A stretch of 64,000 bases of DNA from Alphaproteobacteria bacterium (GTDB taxonomy: Bacteria; Pseudomonadota; Alphaproteobacteria; Ferrovibrionales; Ferrovibrionaceae): assembly GCA_947473805.1 (NCBI GenBank), contig CANJGB010000004.1:1-64000 (forward strand), written 5' to 3'. How positions within the stretch are numbered: position 1 is the first letter of the stretch; each line of letters opens with the position of its first letter. The notes below the pieces were generated by a model. The model was not told the DNA's origin, made no database searches, and saw only the letters and a program-made list of their open reading frames with translations. Below, one piece after another: positions 16,399-26,295 of this stretch. A program made the translations under genes and the position numbers.

Positions 16399-17154
16399 AT
16401 GACCGTCACCTGCAAGATCGAGAACAACATCGCCGAAGTGGTCATGCACCACCCGCCGGTCAACGCCATCACCGTCGGTGACACATGGAAGCTCAACGAC
16501 ATCTTCCTCGACCTCGCCAAGATGGACGACCTGCGCGCCATTATACTGACCGCCGAGGGCAAGGGCTTCAACGCCGGCATCGACATCAAGGAGATGCAGA
16601 GCGTAAAGGGCTTCGAGCATCTGATCGGTTCGGGCGAGGCCTGTTACGCCGCGTTCAACACCATCTACCAGTCGCCGGCCCCGGTCATTGCCGCGGTCAA
16701 CGACTTTTGCATGGGCCTCGGCATCGGCCTCGTGGCCAGCTGCGACATGATCGTCGCCTCGACGAAGGCGCGCTTCGGCCTGCCCGAAGTGGACAACGGC
16801 TCGCTCGGCTGCGCGTCGCACCTGGCCAAGCTGGTGCCGCCGATGAAGCTGCGCGAAATGTCGCTGACCTGCAAGCCGGCCAGCGCGGCGGAACTCTACG
16901 CCTGGGGCTCCATCGCCTACCTGACCGAGCCGGACCAGCTGATGCCCAAGGCACGCGAACTGGCCGCCCAGATGGCGAAGAAGCAATTGCCGGCGGTGCG
17001 CTTCGCCAAGGCGGCGCTGAACCATATCGACGTCTACGAGATGCACACCAATTATCGCCTCGAGCAGGGTTATACCTACCAGCTCAATATCCAGGGCGAG
17101 GGCGGCAAGGCGCGCAACGCCTTCATCGAAGGCACCCGCATCATCACCCGCTAG
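16399..17154 (+). CDS. Enoyl-CoA hydratase/isomerase family protein
   Basis: A 251-residue crotonase-fold enzyme. Oxyanion-hole segments are KGFNAGIDIKEMQ and NDFCMGLGIGLVASCDM, and the position of the second catalytic acid reads GLPEVDNGSLGC, so one glutamate is kept while the glycine-rich loop is unusual. GGGAGAGAA precedes the ATG. It is flanked by SDRs at 18 and 8 bases, so it is part of the same transcript. The reaction is likely hydration or ring/side-chain cleavage of a CoA ester. Confidence 0.87.
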   Translation: MTVTCKIENNIAEVVMHHPPVNAITVGDTWKLNDIFLDLAKMDDLRAIILTAEGKGFNAGIDIKEMQSVKGFEHLIGSGEACYAAFNTIYQSPAPVIAAVNDFCMGLGIGLVASCDMIVASTKARFGLPEVDNGSLGCASHLAKLVPPMKLREMSLTCKPASAAELYAWGSIAYLTEPDQLMPKARELAAQMAKKQLPAVRFAKAALNHIDVYEMHTNYRLEQGYTYQLNIQGEGGKARNAFIEGTRIITR

Positions 17155-17162
17155 GGAACGTC

Positions 17163-17927
17163 ATGCTGCTGCAGGATCGTCTGGTCTTTATCACCGGTGC
17201 CGCGCGCGGCATCGGTGCGGCGACCGCCCGCCGCGTGGTGGCCGAGGGTGGTCGCGTCGTTATCGCCGACCGCCGGCTGGATGAGAGCGAGGTTGTGGCC
17301 GCCGAACTGAACGCCATGAAGCCAGGGGCGGCAATGGCGCTGGAACTTGACATTGTCGATGAGGCGCAGTGGACCAGGGCCATCGCCGCGGCGGAAAGCG
17401 CCATCGGGCCGATCCGCGCGCTGGTAAACGCGGCCGGCATCATCCGTGTCGCGCCGCTGGAAAAGCTCGACGTCGAGACATTTCGCAAGGTGGTCGACAT
17501 CAACCTCGTCGGCACCTTTATCGGCATGAAGGCGATTTCAGAGCCGATGAAGCGCAACGGCGGCGGCTCCATTATCAACTTCTCGTCGGTACAGGGGCTG
17601 GAGGGTCGACAGGGCTTCCTCGCCTATTCGGCGTCGAAGTTCGGCATCCGCGCGCTCACCAAGACCGGCGCCATCGAGCTGGGCCAGTACGGCATCCGCG
17701 TGAACACCGTGCTGCCCGGCCCGACCAGGACCAAGATGACCGAGCGTCCCGGCTGGACCGACGAGGACTACAACCGCGCTTACGGCAAATACCCGTTGGG
17801 CCGTATGGCCGAAGCGGTGGAGATTGCCGAGATGGTGGTGTTCCTCGCCTCAGACAAGTCGTCGTACTGCACGGGCGGAGACTTCGTGGTCGATGGCGGG
17901 CTGTCCGTCGGCAAGCCGCGGGACTAG
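17163..17927 (+). CDS. SDR-family oxidoreductase
   Basis: A 254-residue short-chain dehydrogenase with all standard motifs: TGAARGIG at residues 11-18, NAAG in LVNAAGIIRV, the catalytic Ser in NFSSVQGL, Y-x3-K in YSASKFGIR, and the C-terminal FVVDGGLSVGK. ADRR after beta-2 suggests NAD(H) preference. The start at 17163 is chosen by the TGxxxGIG spacing and TAGGGA upstream; the same frame is open far upstream only because it is a shadow of the hydratase gene. Confidence 0.9.
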   Translation: MLLQDRLVFITGAARGIGAATARRVVAEGGRVVIADRRLDESEVVAAELNAMKPGAAMALELDIVDEAQWTRAIAAAESAIGPIRALVNAAGIIRVAPLEKLDVETFRKVVDINLVGTFIGMKAISEPMKRNGGGSIINFSSVQGLEGRQGFLAYSASKFGIRALTKTGAIELGQYGIRVNTVLPGPTRTKMTERPGWTDEDYNRAYGKYPLGRMAEAVEIAEMVVFLASDKSSYCTGGDFVVDGGLSVGKPRD

Positions 17928-17932
17928 GGAAT

Positions 17933-18637
17933 ATGCGCGCCCATATCGTTCACGCGCATCCGGAAGAAAATTCCTTCACCGCCGCCATGCGCGACACCGC
18001 GGCGGAGGAGCTGAGGGCAATGGGCCACGAGGTCACCATCTCCGACCTCTATGCGATGAAGTTCAATCCGGTCCTCTCGCGCGACGACTTCACCGAGCTG
18101 CGCCGGCCCGAGCACCTGGCCTACACGGCCGAGCAGCGCAATGCCTGGTACAAGGGGCACCTCGCCCCCGACATCAAGGCCGAGGCCGACCTGACGCTGG
18201 CCGCCGACCTCCTGGTCCTGACCTTCCCGGTCTACTGGTTCGGCATGCCGGCGATCATGAAGGGGTGGGTCGACCGCATTTTCCTGTCTGGCCCGTTCTA
18301 CACCGGCGCAGCGCAATACGGCGCCGCCGGCATGAAGGGCAAGCGCGCTCTCGTGGCCGCCAGCCTCGGCGGACGCGAACATATGTTCGGACCCAGGGGC
18401 CTGCACGGCGAACTGACGACCGGCATGTTGCGCCACCTGCTTTGGGGGTCGCTCGGCGTCGTCGGCTATGACGTGGTTGAACCGTACTTCGCCTTCCACG
18501 CGCCGTTCGTGGACGCCGCCGAGCGCCAGGCCATGCTCGACCGCCTGCGAGGCCATGTCCGGCAGGTAGAAAACCTGCCGGTCCTGCCGATGCCCAACCT
18601 GGCCAACTTTGACGAGAAATTCGTTCCCAAGGCCTAG
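17933..18637 (+). CDS. NAD(P)H dehydrogenase (quinone), flavodoxin-like fold
   Basis: A 234-residue FMN/FAD-dependent oxidoreductase of the NQO1/KefF/MdaB group. The N-terminal flavin-phosphate loop is VHAHPEENSFTAAM, the middle part has LLVLTFPVYWFGMPAIMKGW (the conserved flavodoxin-like stretch binding the isoalloxazine ring), and FYTGAAQYGAAGMKGKRAL follows. It is the last gene of the plus-strand operon, five bases after the SDR, and could recycle quinoid or enone intermediates or detoxify quinones produced by the pathway (inference). Confidence 0.88.
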   Translation: MRAHIVHAHPEENSFTAAMRDTAAEELRAMGHEVTISDLYAMKFNPVLSRDDFTELRRPEHLAYTAEQRNAWYKGHLAPDIKAEADLTLAADLLVLTFPVYWFGMPAIMKGWVDRIFLSGPFYTGAAQYGAAGMKGKRALVAASLGGREHMFGPRGLHGELTTGMLRHLLWGSLGVVGYDVVEPYFAFHAPFVDAAERQAMLDRLRGHVRQVENLPVLPMPNLANFDEKFVPKA

Positions 18638-18755
18638 GCCGCTGTTTCAAAACGGGGCGGCTTCCTGTGATATCGGACACATAATTGCGCAACTTTAACG
18701 ATTAAAGGCGTTCTGCCCCGCTAGTTTGCGGCGGTAGATTGAGGTACCTTCAGTC

Positions 18756-18771
18756 AAATACCCGGGTATTT
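18756..18771. promoter_or_regulatory. 16-bp perfect palindrome upstream of giant RTX gene
   Basis: AAATACCCGGGTATTT ends 17 bases before the ATG of the M10/RTX gene. It is uninterrupted and sits where a repressor would block transcription or translation initiation. The promoter itself was not identified and no strong ribosome binding site is seen here. The regulatory role is inferred from symmetry and position. Confidence 0.4.
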
Positions 18772-18788
18772 TGCCGGTCCATATTTAA

Positions 18789-21700
18789 ATGACGTTTCAG
18801 CCGTCGCCCCTCGACCCCTTGCTGTCCTCCGGCACTTCCTCGGGTCTTGAGGGATTCGAAGCGGCTTTGGCCAAGCCCGCCGCTTCCACCACCTCGTACG
18901 CGGCAATTACTGCCGCGCCGGCTGCCGACGTTGCCGTTGTCGATATGGATCCAGCGCAACTCGGTCATTGGTCTGGCGCTGCGTGCGGCTGCGCCGCGTG
19001 TGCGGGCTCCGCAGGACAGACACGCGATGATCTCGCCGCAACATCCAGCGGCTTTGAATTCCTCTACACGACGACGCCGCCCGCCGCGAATGCTGTTCTC
19101 AATCAAACGCCCGACGTGCTGTGGAACGGCACGGCTGTTGGGCAGGCGGCCAGCCTGACCTACTCGTTCGCCACGTCGCTGATGTCCGAATACCAAGGCG
19201 AGTTTACCGGCTTCTCGCATTTCAATGCAGCTGAGAAGACTGCCGTCAGGCAGATACTCGCGTTGTACGCCGAGGTTGCCAACGTCACTTTCACTGAAAT
19301 CGCGTTCAATCCCAACAATTCCTCGAAGATTGTCTTTGGTGGCAACGTCGACCTGTCGTCGTTCGGCGCGGCCGCGCTGACGGTGCCGTGGACCAACGGC
19401 AGCAAGATGATCCACGCCGATGTGTTCGTTGACCTCGACTACACCCACCCGGTAAATGGCAATTACGACAATCTGGCGCTGATCCACGAGATCGGCCACG
19501 CGCTCGGCCTGAAGCATCCGGGCGACTACAACGCCGGCGGTGGCGGGGCCGAAGGGCCTTATCTAACCGACTACGGGTACGCCGATACGCGGCAATACAC
19601 CGTCATGTCGTACAGCAACTACAGCGGTTACGGCGGTACCGAGGCTATGACGCCGCAGCTGCTCGATGTCGCTGCGGCCCAGTATCTCTACGGCGCCAAT
19701 ACCAATACCCGGTCAGGCAGCGACGTCTACACGTTCTCCACGTCGACGGAGATAAGGACTATTTGGGACGGTGGCGGAACGGATTCGTTTTCCGCGCAAA
19801 ACCAGACAGCCGGCGTAAATATCAATCTCGCTGCCGCGTCCTTTAGTTCAATCGGTGGCGTCAACAATATTGCGATTGCTTACGGCGTGGTCATCGAGAA
19901 TGCCGTCGGCGGCAATGGCAACGACACCATCACAGGCAATAGCGTCGCCAATTTCCTGGATGGCGGGCAGGGTGCGGACTCTATTGCCGGCGGCGATGGC
20001 AATGACACGATTGTCGGCGGTATAGGGGCGGATACCCTTTATGGCGGTGACGGCATCGACACCTACGATGCTGCAGCCGTTGGGTCGGGTATCGTTGCCA
20101 GCATGTCCGCGGTTGCTAACGACGGCTTCGGGGCCGCCGACGTCATCTCTGGATTCGAAAATCTTATCGGCGGGTTTTTCAATGACGCTCTTACCGGCGA
20201 CGGAAACGCCAATCTTCTCGTCGGCAACGAGGGAAATGACTCGCTGTTTGGCGGAGACGGTGACGACGAACTGCAGGGAATGGTTGGCAACGATCAGTTG
20301 CAGGGTGGAGTAGGTAACGACCTACTAGCCGGTGGCAACAATGTCGATACGCTGATCGGGAACGAGGGCGCGGACACTCTGTATGGCGGCGACGGGAGTG
20401 GCGATTCCCTGTTCGGTGGTGCTGGAGTTGATAGTATCGATGGTGGCGCAGGCATCAACGACACCTGGGCCGTGGGCATCACCGCCGGCTCGACAGCCGG
20501 CGTGGTCGCCATTTTCAACGCAGATGGCTCCCTCACAATCGGCAATGACGGCTTCGGCAACGCCGAGACGGCGGTCGGCATCGAGGTGGTCTACGGCGCA
20601 GACTTTGCCGACAGCCTGACCGGTAACCAGAACGGAAATTGTCTGGGCGGCAACGGCGGCAATGACACGCTGAGCGGTCTTGATGGTGATGACACCATAG
20701 ACAGTGGCGCTGGCAACGACATCGCCTATGGCGGTGCGGGCAGTGATTATATCTCCGGCGACCTTGGCGACGACACCATTTATGGCGGCGGCGGCTCTGA
20801 CGTCGTTTATTATGCAGCCCTCCGCGCCGAATACACCATTGTCAACAATGGCAACGGCACGTTCACCATCACGGACGTGAACCTGGCGAATGGCGACGAC
20901 GGCGCGGATATTGTCTCCGGCGTTGAACTGGCGCAGTTCGCCGATCAGCAGTCCGCTCTGGTCGCAGGTGCGACCTTCGCACTATCGGCCATGTCGAACG
21001 GTCAGACAATTGCCTTCAACCCGGCGATCGATGTGCTGCTGTTCGACAATACGTCGCTGAGCGCCAACAACGTCGTCTATTCGGTCAACAACGGCGTCGT
21101 CAGCCTGACGGCGAACTTCGCCGACGGATCGGCCAAGACCGTTACGTTGGGTGGCGCCGTACTGACCGATCTCGCGTCCACAAATCTGGTCTTTGCGAAC
21201 GGCTCAGCATTTGTCATGGGCGACGACGCCGCTGGTTCAGCCGGTGACGCCAACGCCAACACAATCAACGGCTCGGCGCAAAGCGATCAACTTCACGGGT
21301 TGGGCGGAAATGACACCATAAACGCCGGTGCCGGTGAAATGGATTGGGTTTTCGGCGGTGCCGGCGTCGACGTGCTCGACGGCGGCGCGGGCGCGAACGA
21401 CATCTGGGCGGTCACCAGCGGCAATGGCGGCCCGACCCAGGGCGTCGTAGCGGCCATCGCCGACAACGGCACTCTAACTGTAGGCAATGACGGTTTCGGC
21501 AATGCAGAAACCGGAACAGGCTTCGAGCGACTGTCCGGCTCAGACCTCGGCGACAACCTGACCGGCAACAACGCGGCAAACTTCCTGGCCGGCTTCAACG
21601 GCAACGACACCCTTAGCGGTGGTGCAGGAAACGACGGACTGGACGGCGGCTCAGGTGCGGACTCGCTCTATGGCGGTGCAGACGATGACTGGCTCAGCGG

Positions 21701-24700
21701 TGGCGTCGGTAGCGATCTTCTCGACGCTGGCGCCGGCAACGATGCGCTGCAATTCTCGGGCGCGCGCTCCAACTACGAGATCGTTCGCACCGGAACCGGA
21801 AGCGGCACGGTTCGCGACCTGACCACGGGCGACCTTGACACCCTGTCGGGGGTCGAATGGCTTCGCTTCTCCGACCAGGAAATTTCCTACGGAAGTATTG
21901 CGCCGACGCCAGCGCTTTCTGTCGGTGACGTTCAGGTGGCTGAGGGCAATGCCGGCACCACGATGCTGGTATTTGTTGTCACTCTGAGCGTCGCGGCGGG
22001 CCAAACCGTGACGGTCGACTACGCGACCTCGAACGGCTCCGCCATCGCCGGCAGTGATTATGCGTCGGCATCTGGCACGCTGACCTTCGCCCCCGGCACC
22101 ACATCGCAGACAGTCTCGATTACCATCGCGGGCGATACCACGGTCGAGTCAGCCGAAACGCTGTCGCTTACGTTGTCCAATCCGGTAAACGCCCTTGTCG
22201 ATGACGGCATCGCGACCGGGACGATCGGCAACGACGACGGGACGCCGGCCACGACGCTCACCGGCGGAGCGGGCAACGATCAACTTACAGGTACGTCCGG
22301 CCCAAACTGGATAGAGGGCCTGGACGGGAACGACACGTTGTACGGCGGCGGCGGCCCGGACACGCTCGTCGGCGGTGTCGGTCTCGACGTGATCACATCC
22401 GATGGCGGCGACCTCGTTTACGGTGGCGACGGAAGCGACACCATTTACGGTGGCCAAAATGGCGACATGACGCTCTACGGCGGCGCCGGCAACGAGTACA
22501 TGGTTGGTTACGGTGCGAGTACCAGTCGCAACCTTCTGTACGGCGACGAGGGAAACGATCTCGTAAGTGGCGGTGAAGGACTGGACACAATGTACGGAGG
22601 CGATGGCGCCGACGATGTGTTTGGGGGTAACGGCGATGACGCGGTTTATGGCGGTGACGGCAATGACACGGTCTGCGGCTCTGGCGGCACCGACGTCGTC
22701 GATGGTGGCGCCGGCACCGATTACGGTGTTTTTAATGGCCCCCGATCCAACTACACCATCACCAGAACGGGACCTGACACTGTCGTCGTGTCCGCTTGGC
22801 TTGGAAATGACGGCGCGGACACGCTCACAGCCGTGGAATTCCTGCGGTTTGACGACCAGACAATCTCTACATCGACAATCGTGGGTGGCCCAACCACCGG
22901 TGGCGATTTTCTAGTGGGCACGGCCGGCAACGACGTCATCGACGGCCTTGCCGGCAACGACACCATCGACGGTTCAGCTGGAAACGATCTGTTGATCGGT
23001 GGTTCAGGCATTGACAGCCTGTTGGGTGGCGACGGCGATGACACCCTTCGTGGCGGCGCTGGTAACGACAGCCAGCACGGTGGCAACGGCATCGATACTT
23101 ACGACGCCAGCGATGCAATCAACGGTGTCGATCTTGCGATGGCGACGACGACCACATCGGTCGCGAACGACGGCTTTGGCGGAACCGACACGATCGCGGC
23201 TTTCGAAATTGTCATCGGTGGTGCCTTCAACGATTCCATCACGGGTGACAGTAATTCCAACACCCTCTCAGGCGGTGCCGGCAACGACAGCCTGTTCGGC
23301 GGTGACGGCTTCGACTGGCTGCGCGGCGGTGCCGGTAACGACTGGCTGGATGGCGGCAACGGCCGCGACACCTATGACGCCAGTGAGGCAACCCAGGGCG
23401 TCAACGTAACGCTCGCCCTCACCTCAACGGCCATCATCAACGACGGATTCGGCAGCATCGACACGCTGCTGGCGTTTGAGAATGTAGTCGGCGGCGCATT
23501 CAATGATTCCCTGACGGGCGATTCCAATGTGAACGCGCTGGTCGGCAATGATGGCAATGACACCCTGTCCGGCATGGCGGGCAACGACTCGATCTACGGC
23601 GGCGCGGGTGCCGACGTGGTCTATGGCGGCGACGGCGACGATACGATTGCCGGCGGCATGGGCGACGACACGCTGGTCGGTGGGCTTGGTGCCGACCGCT
23701 TCGAGGATTCGGAGGGAACTGATACCGTCAGCTATGCCAGCGCCGCCGGTGCAATCGCGGCCAGTCTCGGCGGCACCGGCACTTCCGGTGAAGCGACAGG
23801 CGACGTCTTCTACTTCATCGACAATCTGATCGGATCGGCGTTCAACGATACGCTCGGGAGCTATTCCGGCGCCGGTATGGTCGATGGCGGAGACGGTAAC
23901 GACAGCATCACAGGAAATTCCAGCGCCGATACCCTGTATGGCGCAGCGGGCGATGACACGGTTTACGGGCTGGATGGCGACGACGTTCTATACGGCGGGA
24001 CCGGGAACGACGTGCTGGCGGGTTCCCTGAACAACGATACGATCTCCGGCGGTGCCGGCAACGATGTGATCGATGGTGGTGTTGGCGCGGGCACGGACGT
24101 TGCGTCCTTTGCGCTTAACCGCTCGCAGTACATCCTCGGATGGACGGCCTCGGACACGCTTGTCGTCTTTGCACTGTCGGGTGGCGAAGGGTTCGACACG
24201 CTGTACAACGTGGAAACCCTGCGCTTTGCGGACCAAGATGTCTCGATTGCATCGCTTCAGGTCGGCGCTGGACTCGGTTCCGACATATTAATTGGGACCG
24301 GGGGCGCCGACACGATCGACGCGCTTGCGGGGAACGACAACGTCACCGGACTCGCGGGCGACGACTCGCTGCTCGGCAATACCGGCGACGACGTGCTGGA
24401 CGGCGGCGACGGCATCGACCGGCTGTACGGTGGCGACGGCAACGACACGTTGCTAGGAGGGGCGGACACCGACTGGTTTTACGGCGGTCTCGGCAATGAC
24501 GAAATTACCGGCGGTCTCGACAGGGACGATGTGTCCGCCGGCGCGGGCAATGACCTGGTGAGTGGCGACGACGGCAACGACACGCTTGAGGGCGATGCCG
24601 GCAACGACACGGTCTATGGCGGCGCTGGCAACGATACGATCGACGGCAGTGCTGGTATTGACTCGCTGGCCGGCGGTGCTGGTGATGATCTGTACCTAGT

Positions 24701-26186
24701 CGATGATGTCTTGGATTTGGTGGTCGAACAGTTCGGCGAGGGCACCGACACAGTGATCGTGCAGACTTCGGCTGCCATCTGGATTTCTGCCAACATCGAG
24801 GTCGTGCAAGCCGGTGGTGCTTTTAACGCCAATATTTTCGCCGATGCCGGCAGTCAGGAGATGCACGGCTCGGACTTTACCGATGACAAGCTGAGCGCAG
24901 GCGCCGACGGCGACTGGCTGTACGGCGACGCCGGCGCGGACGAGCTGTACGGCGGCGGTGCGGCCGATGCGCTGTATGGCGGCAGTGAGAACGACTGGCT
25001 GTATGGCGGCACGGGCAACGACTTCTACGCCGTGGACGACGGCTGGGATGCGGTGGTCGAACTGGCCGGTGAGGGCAATGACCGGGTCGATGTGATGACC
25101 TCCGCGGTCATCTGGATCAGCGACTATGTGGAGACGGTCCAGGGCCTGGCCGCCGGCGGCACCAACATCCACGCCGGCTCCGGCAGCCAGAGCATGTACG
25201 GTTACGCCGCGGCCGACATGCTGGACGGCGGCGCGGACACCGACTGGATCTATGGCGGCGGCGCCGCCGACTGGCTGATCGGCGGCGATGCCGGCGACGG
25301 GCTGTATGGCGGCAGCGAGAACGACTGGCTGTATGGCGGCGCCGGCAGTGACGCCATGTACGGCGGCACGGGTAGCGACCTGCTGGATGGCGGCGCGGGC
25401 GTCGACACCCTGGTCGGCGGCCTGGGCGACGACTTCTACGCCGTGGATGACGGCTGGGACGCGGTGGTCGAGCTCGATGGCGAGGGCACCGACCGGGTCG
25501 ACGTGATGACCTCGTCGGTCATCTGGATCAGCGACTATATCGAGGTCGTGCAGGGCCTCGCTGCCGGCGGCGCGAACGTCCATGCCGGGGCGGGCAGCCA
25601 GGCCATGTACGGCTATGCCGCGGCGGACACGATGGTCGGCGGCGACGGCAACGACATGTACCTGGTGGACGACGCCACCGACGCGGTGGTCGAGCTCGAT
25701 GGCGAGGGCACCGACCGGGTCGATGTGACGACGTCGGCGGCACTCGTGCTGGGCGGCTATATCGAGACGGTCCAGGGCCTGGCGGCGGGTGGCGTCAACA
25801 TCACGGCCGGCGCCGGCGGGCAGACCATGTACGGCTATGCCGCCGCCGACCGACTGGATGGTGGCGCCGACAACGATACCCTCTATGGCGGCGGCGGCAA
25901 TGACACCCTGCGCGGCGGGTCGGGCAACGACCTCCTGGACGGTGGCGCGGGCGACGACCGCTTCGAGTTCGGGGCGGGCGGCGCGGCCGAGGTCGACACC
26001 ATTGCCGGCTTCGTCATTGCCGGCGGCGACGTGATCGACCTTGCCGCCTCGGGCGCCCTCGCCATCGGCGACCTCACGCTCAGCCAGGTCGGCGGCACTG
26101 CCGTCATCACCCTAGGCTCCGGCGCCCAGATCGTCCTCCAGGGCATCACCGCCACAGACCTCACCACAGACGAGTTCAGCTTCTGA
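18789..26186 (+). CDS. Giant M10 (serralysin-type) metalloprotease with RTX repeats and Calx-beta domain
   Basis: A 2465-residue secreted protein. Residues about 80-330 form a serralysin/M10 peptidase: zinc motif HEIGHALGLKHP at 233-244 and Met-turn MSY at 273. The pro-region has C66-x-C68-x2-C71. From about 370 onward there are many RTX calcium-binding nonapeptides, interleaved with recurrent non-repeat modules (NDGFG.. segments), a Calx-beta domain at about 1045-1145, and near the C-terminus four copies of a module containing VDD..D.VVE..GEG.D. The end (GITATDLTTDEFSF) has the acidic-hydrophobic pattern of an uncleaved type I secretion signal; there is no Sec signal. Serralysins are normally about 480 residues, so this is a fivefold extension. 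The ATG has no strong ribosome binding site. No exporter genes are adjacent. Confidence 0.88.
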   Translation: MTFQPSPLDPLLSSGTSSGLEGFEAALAKPAASTTSYAAITAAPAADVAVVDMDPAQLGHWSGAACGCAACAGSAGQTRDDLAATSSGFEFLYTTTPPAANAVLNQTPDVLWNGTAVGQAASLTYSFATSLMSEYQGEFTGFSHFNAAEKTAVRQILALYAEVANVTFTEIAFNPNNSSKIVFGGNVDLSSFGAAALTVPWTNGSKMIHADVFVDLDYTHPVNGNYDNLALIHEIGHALGLKHPGDYNAGGGGAEGPYLTDYGYADTRQYTVMSYSNYSGYGGTEAMTPQLLDVAAAQYLYGANTNTRSGSDVYTFSTSTEIRTIWDGGGTDSFSAQNQTAGVNINLAAASFSSIGGVNNIAIAYGVVIENAVGGNGNDTITGNSVANFLDGGQGADSIAGGDGNDTIVGGIGADTLYGGDGIDTYDAAAVGSGIVASMSAVANDGFGAADVISGFENLIGGFFNDALTGDGNANLLVGNEGNDSLFGGDGDDELQGMVGNDQLQGGVGNDLLAGGNNVDTLIGNEGADTLYGGDGSGDSLFGGAGVDSIDGGAGINDTWAVGITAGSTAGVVAIFNADGSLTIGNDGFGNAETAVGIEVVYGADFADSLTGNQNGNCLGGNGGNDTLSGLDGDDTIDSGAGNDIAYGGAGSDYISGDLGDDTIYGGGGSDVVYYAALRAEYTIVNNGNGTFTITDVNLANGDDGADIVSGVELAQFADQQSALVAGATFALSAMSNGQTIAFNPAIDVLLFDNTSLSANNVVYSVNNGVVSLTANFADGSAKTVTLGGAVLTDLASTNLVFANGSAFVMGDDAAGSAGDANANTINGSAQSDQLHGLGGNDTINAGAGEMDWVFGGAGVDVLDGGAGANDIWAVTSGNGGPTQGVVAAIADNGTLTVGNDGFGNAETGTGFERLSGSDLGDNLTGNNAANFLAGFNGNDTLSGGAGNDGLDGGSGADSLYGGADDDWLSGGVGSDLLDAGAGNDALQFSGARSNYEIVRTGTGSGTVRDLTTGDLDTLSGVEWLRFSDQEISYGSIAPTPALSVGDVQVAEGNAGTTMLVFVVTLSVAAGQTVTVDYATSNGSAIAGSDYASASGTLTFAPGTTSQTVSITIAGDTTVESAETLSLTLSNPVNALVDDGIATGTIGNDDGTPATTLTGGAGNDQLTGTSGPNWIEGLDGNDTLYGGGGPDTLVGGVGLDVITSDGGDLVYGGDGSDTIYGGQNGDMTLYGGAGNEYMVGYGASTSRNLLYGDEGNDLVSGGEGLDTMYGGDGADDVFGGNGDDAVYGGDGNDTVCGSGGTDVVDGGAGTDYGVFNGPRSNYTITRTGPDTVVVSAWLGNDGADTLTAVEFLRFDDQTISTSTIVGGPTTGGDFLVGTAGNDVIDGLAGNDTIDGSAGNDLLIGGSGIDSLLGGDGDDTLRGGAGNDSQHGGNGIDTYDASDAINGVDLAMATTTTSVANDGFGGTDTIAAFEIVIGGAFNDSITGDSNSNTLSGGAGNDSLFGGDGFDWLRGGAGNDWLDGGNGRDTYDASEATQGVNVTLALTSTAIINDGFGSIDTLLAFENVVGGAFNDSLTGDSNVNALVGNDGNDTLSGMAGNDSIYGGAGADVVYGGDGDDTIAGGMGDDTLVGGLGADRFEDSEGTDTVSYASAAGAIAASLGGTGTSGEATGDVFYFIDNLIGSAFNDTLGSYSGAGMVDGGDGNDSITGNSSADTLYGAAGDDTVYGLDGDDVLYGGTGNDVLAGSLNNDTISGGAGNDVIDGGVGAGTDVASFALNRSQYILGWTASDTLVVFALSGGEGFDTLYNVETLRFADQDVSIASLQVGAGLGSDILIGTGGADTIDALAGNDNVTGLAGDDSLLGNTGDDVLDGGDGIDRLYGGDGNDTLLGGADTDWFYGGLGNDEITGGLDRDDVSAGAGNDLVSGDDGNDTLEGDAGNDTVYGGAGNDTIDGSAGIDSLAGGAGDDLYLVDDVLDLVVEQFGEGTDTVIVQTSAAIWISANIEVVQAGGAFNANIFADAGSQEMHGSDFTDDKLSAGADGDWLYGDAGADELYGGGAADALYGGSENDWLYGGTGNDFYAVDDGWDAVVELAGEGNDRVDVMTSAVIWISDYVETVQGLAAGGTNIHAGSGSQSMYGYAAADMLDGGADTDWIYGGGAADWLIGGDAGDGLYGGSENDWLYGGAGSDAMYGGTGSDLLDGGAGVDTLVGGLGDDFYAVDDGWDAVVELDGEGTDRVDVMTSSVIWISDYIEVVQGLAAGGANVHAGAGSQAMYGYAAADTMVGGDGNDMYLVDDATDAVVELDGEGTDRVDVTTSAALVLGGYIETVQGLAAGGVNITAGAGGQTMYGYAAADRLDGGADNDTLYGGGGNDTLRGGSGNDLLDGGAGDDRFEFGAGGAAEVDTIAGFVIAGGDVIDLAASGALAIGDLTLSQVGGTAVITLGSGAQIVLQGITATDLTTDEFSF
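25023..25836 (+). repeat. Tandem near-identical modules in the RTX C-terminus
   Basis: Segments starting at 25023 and 25434 encode nearly the same stretch (FYAVDDGWDAVVEL, VIWISDY, VQGLAAGG, MYGYAAAD) and share long runs of DNA identity. A third, more diverged copy starts at about 25655 and an older fourth one precedes at about 24690. The high DNA similarity of the first two points to recent duplication. Confidence 0.7.
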
Positions 26187-26295
26187 ATACAGCGGGCTGG
26201 ATTTCCTGCCACCGGCTTGCCATCCATTCCCTGCTGCACCAGTTGCAAACCGGCACCGGCTTGCTTACGAAAGCTGGTCGGCGGAGGAAAAACCC

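Noticed and set aside
18750-19517. Minus-strand frame opposite the protease N-terminus
   Set aside because: Antisense to the catalytic-domain region, with no motif and no ribosome binding site.
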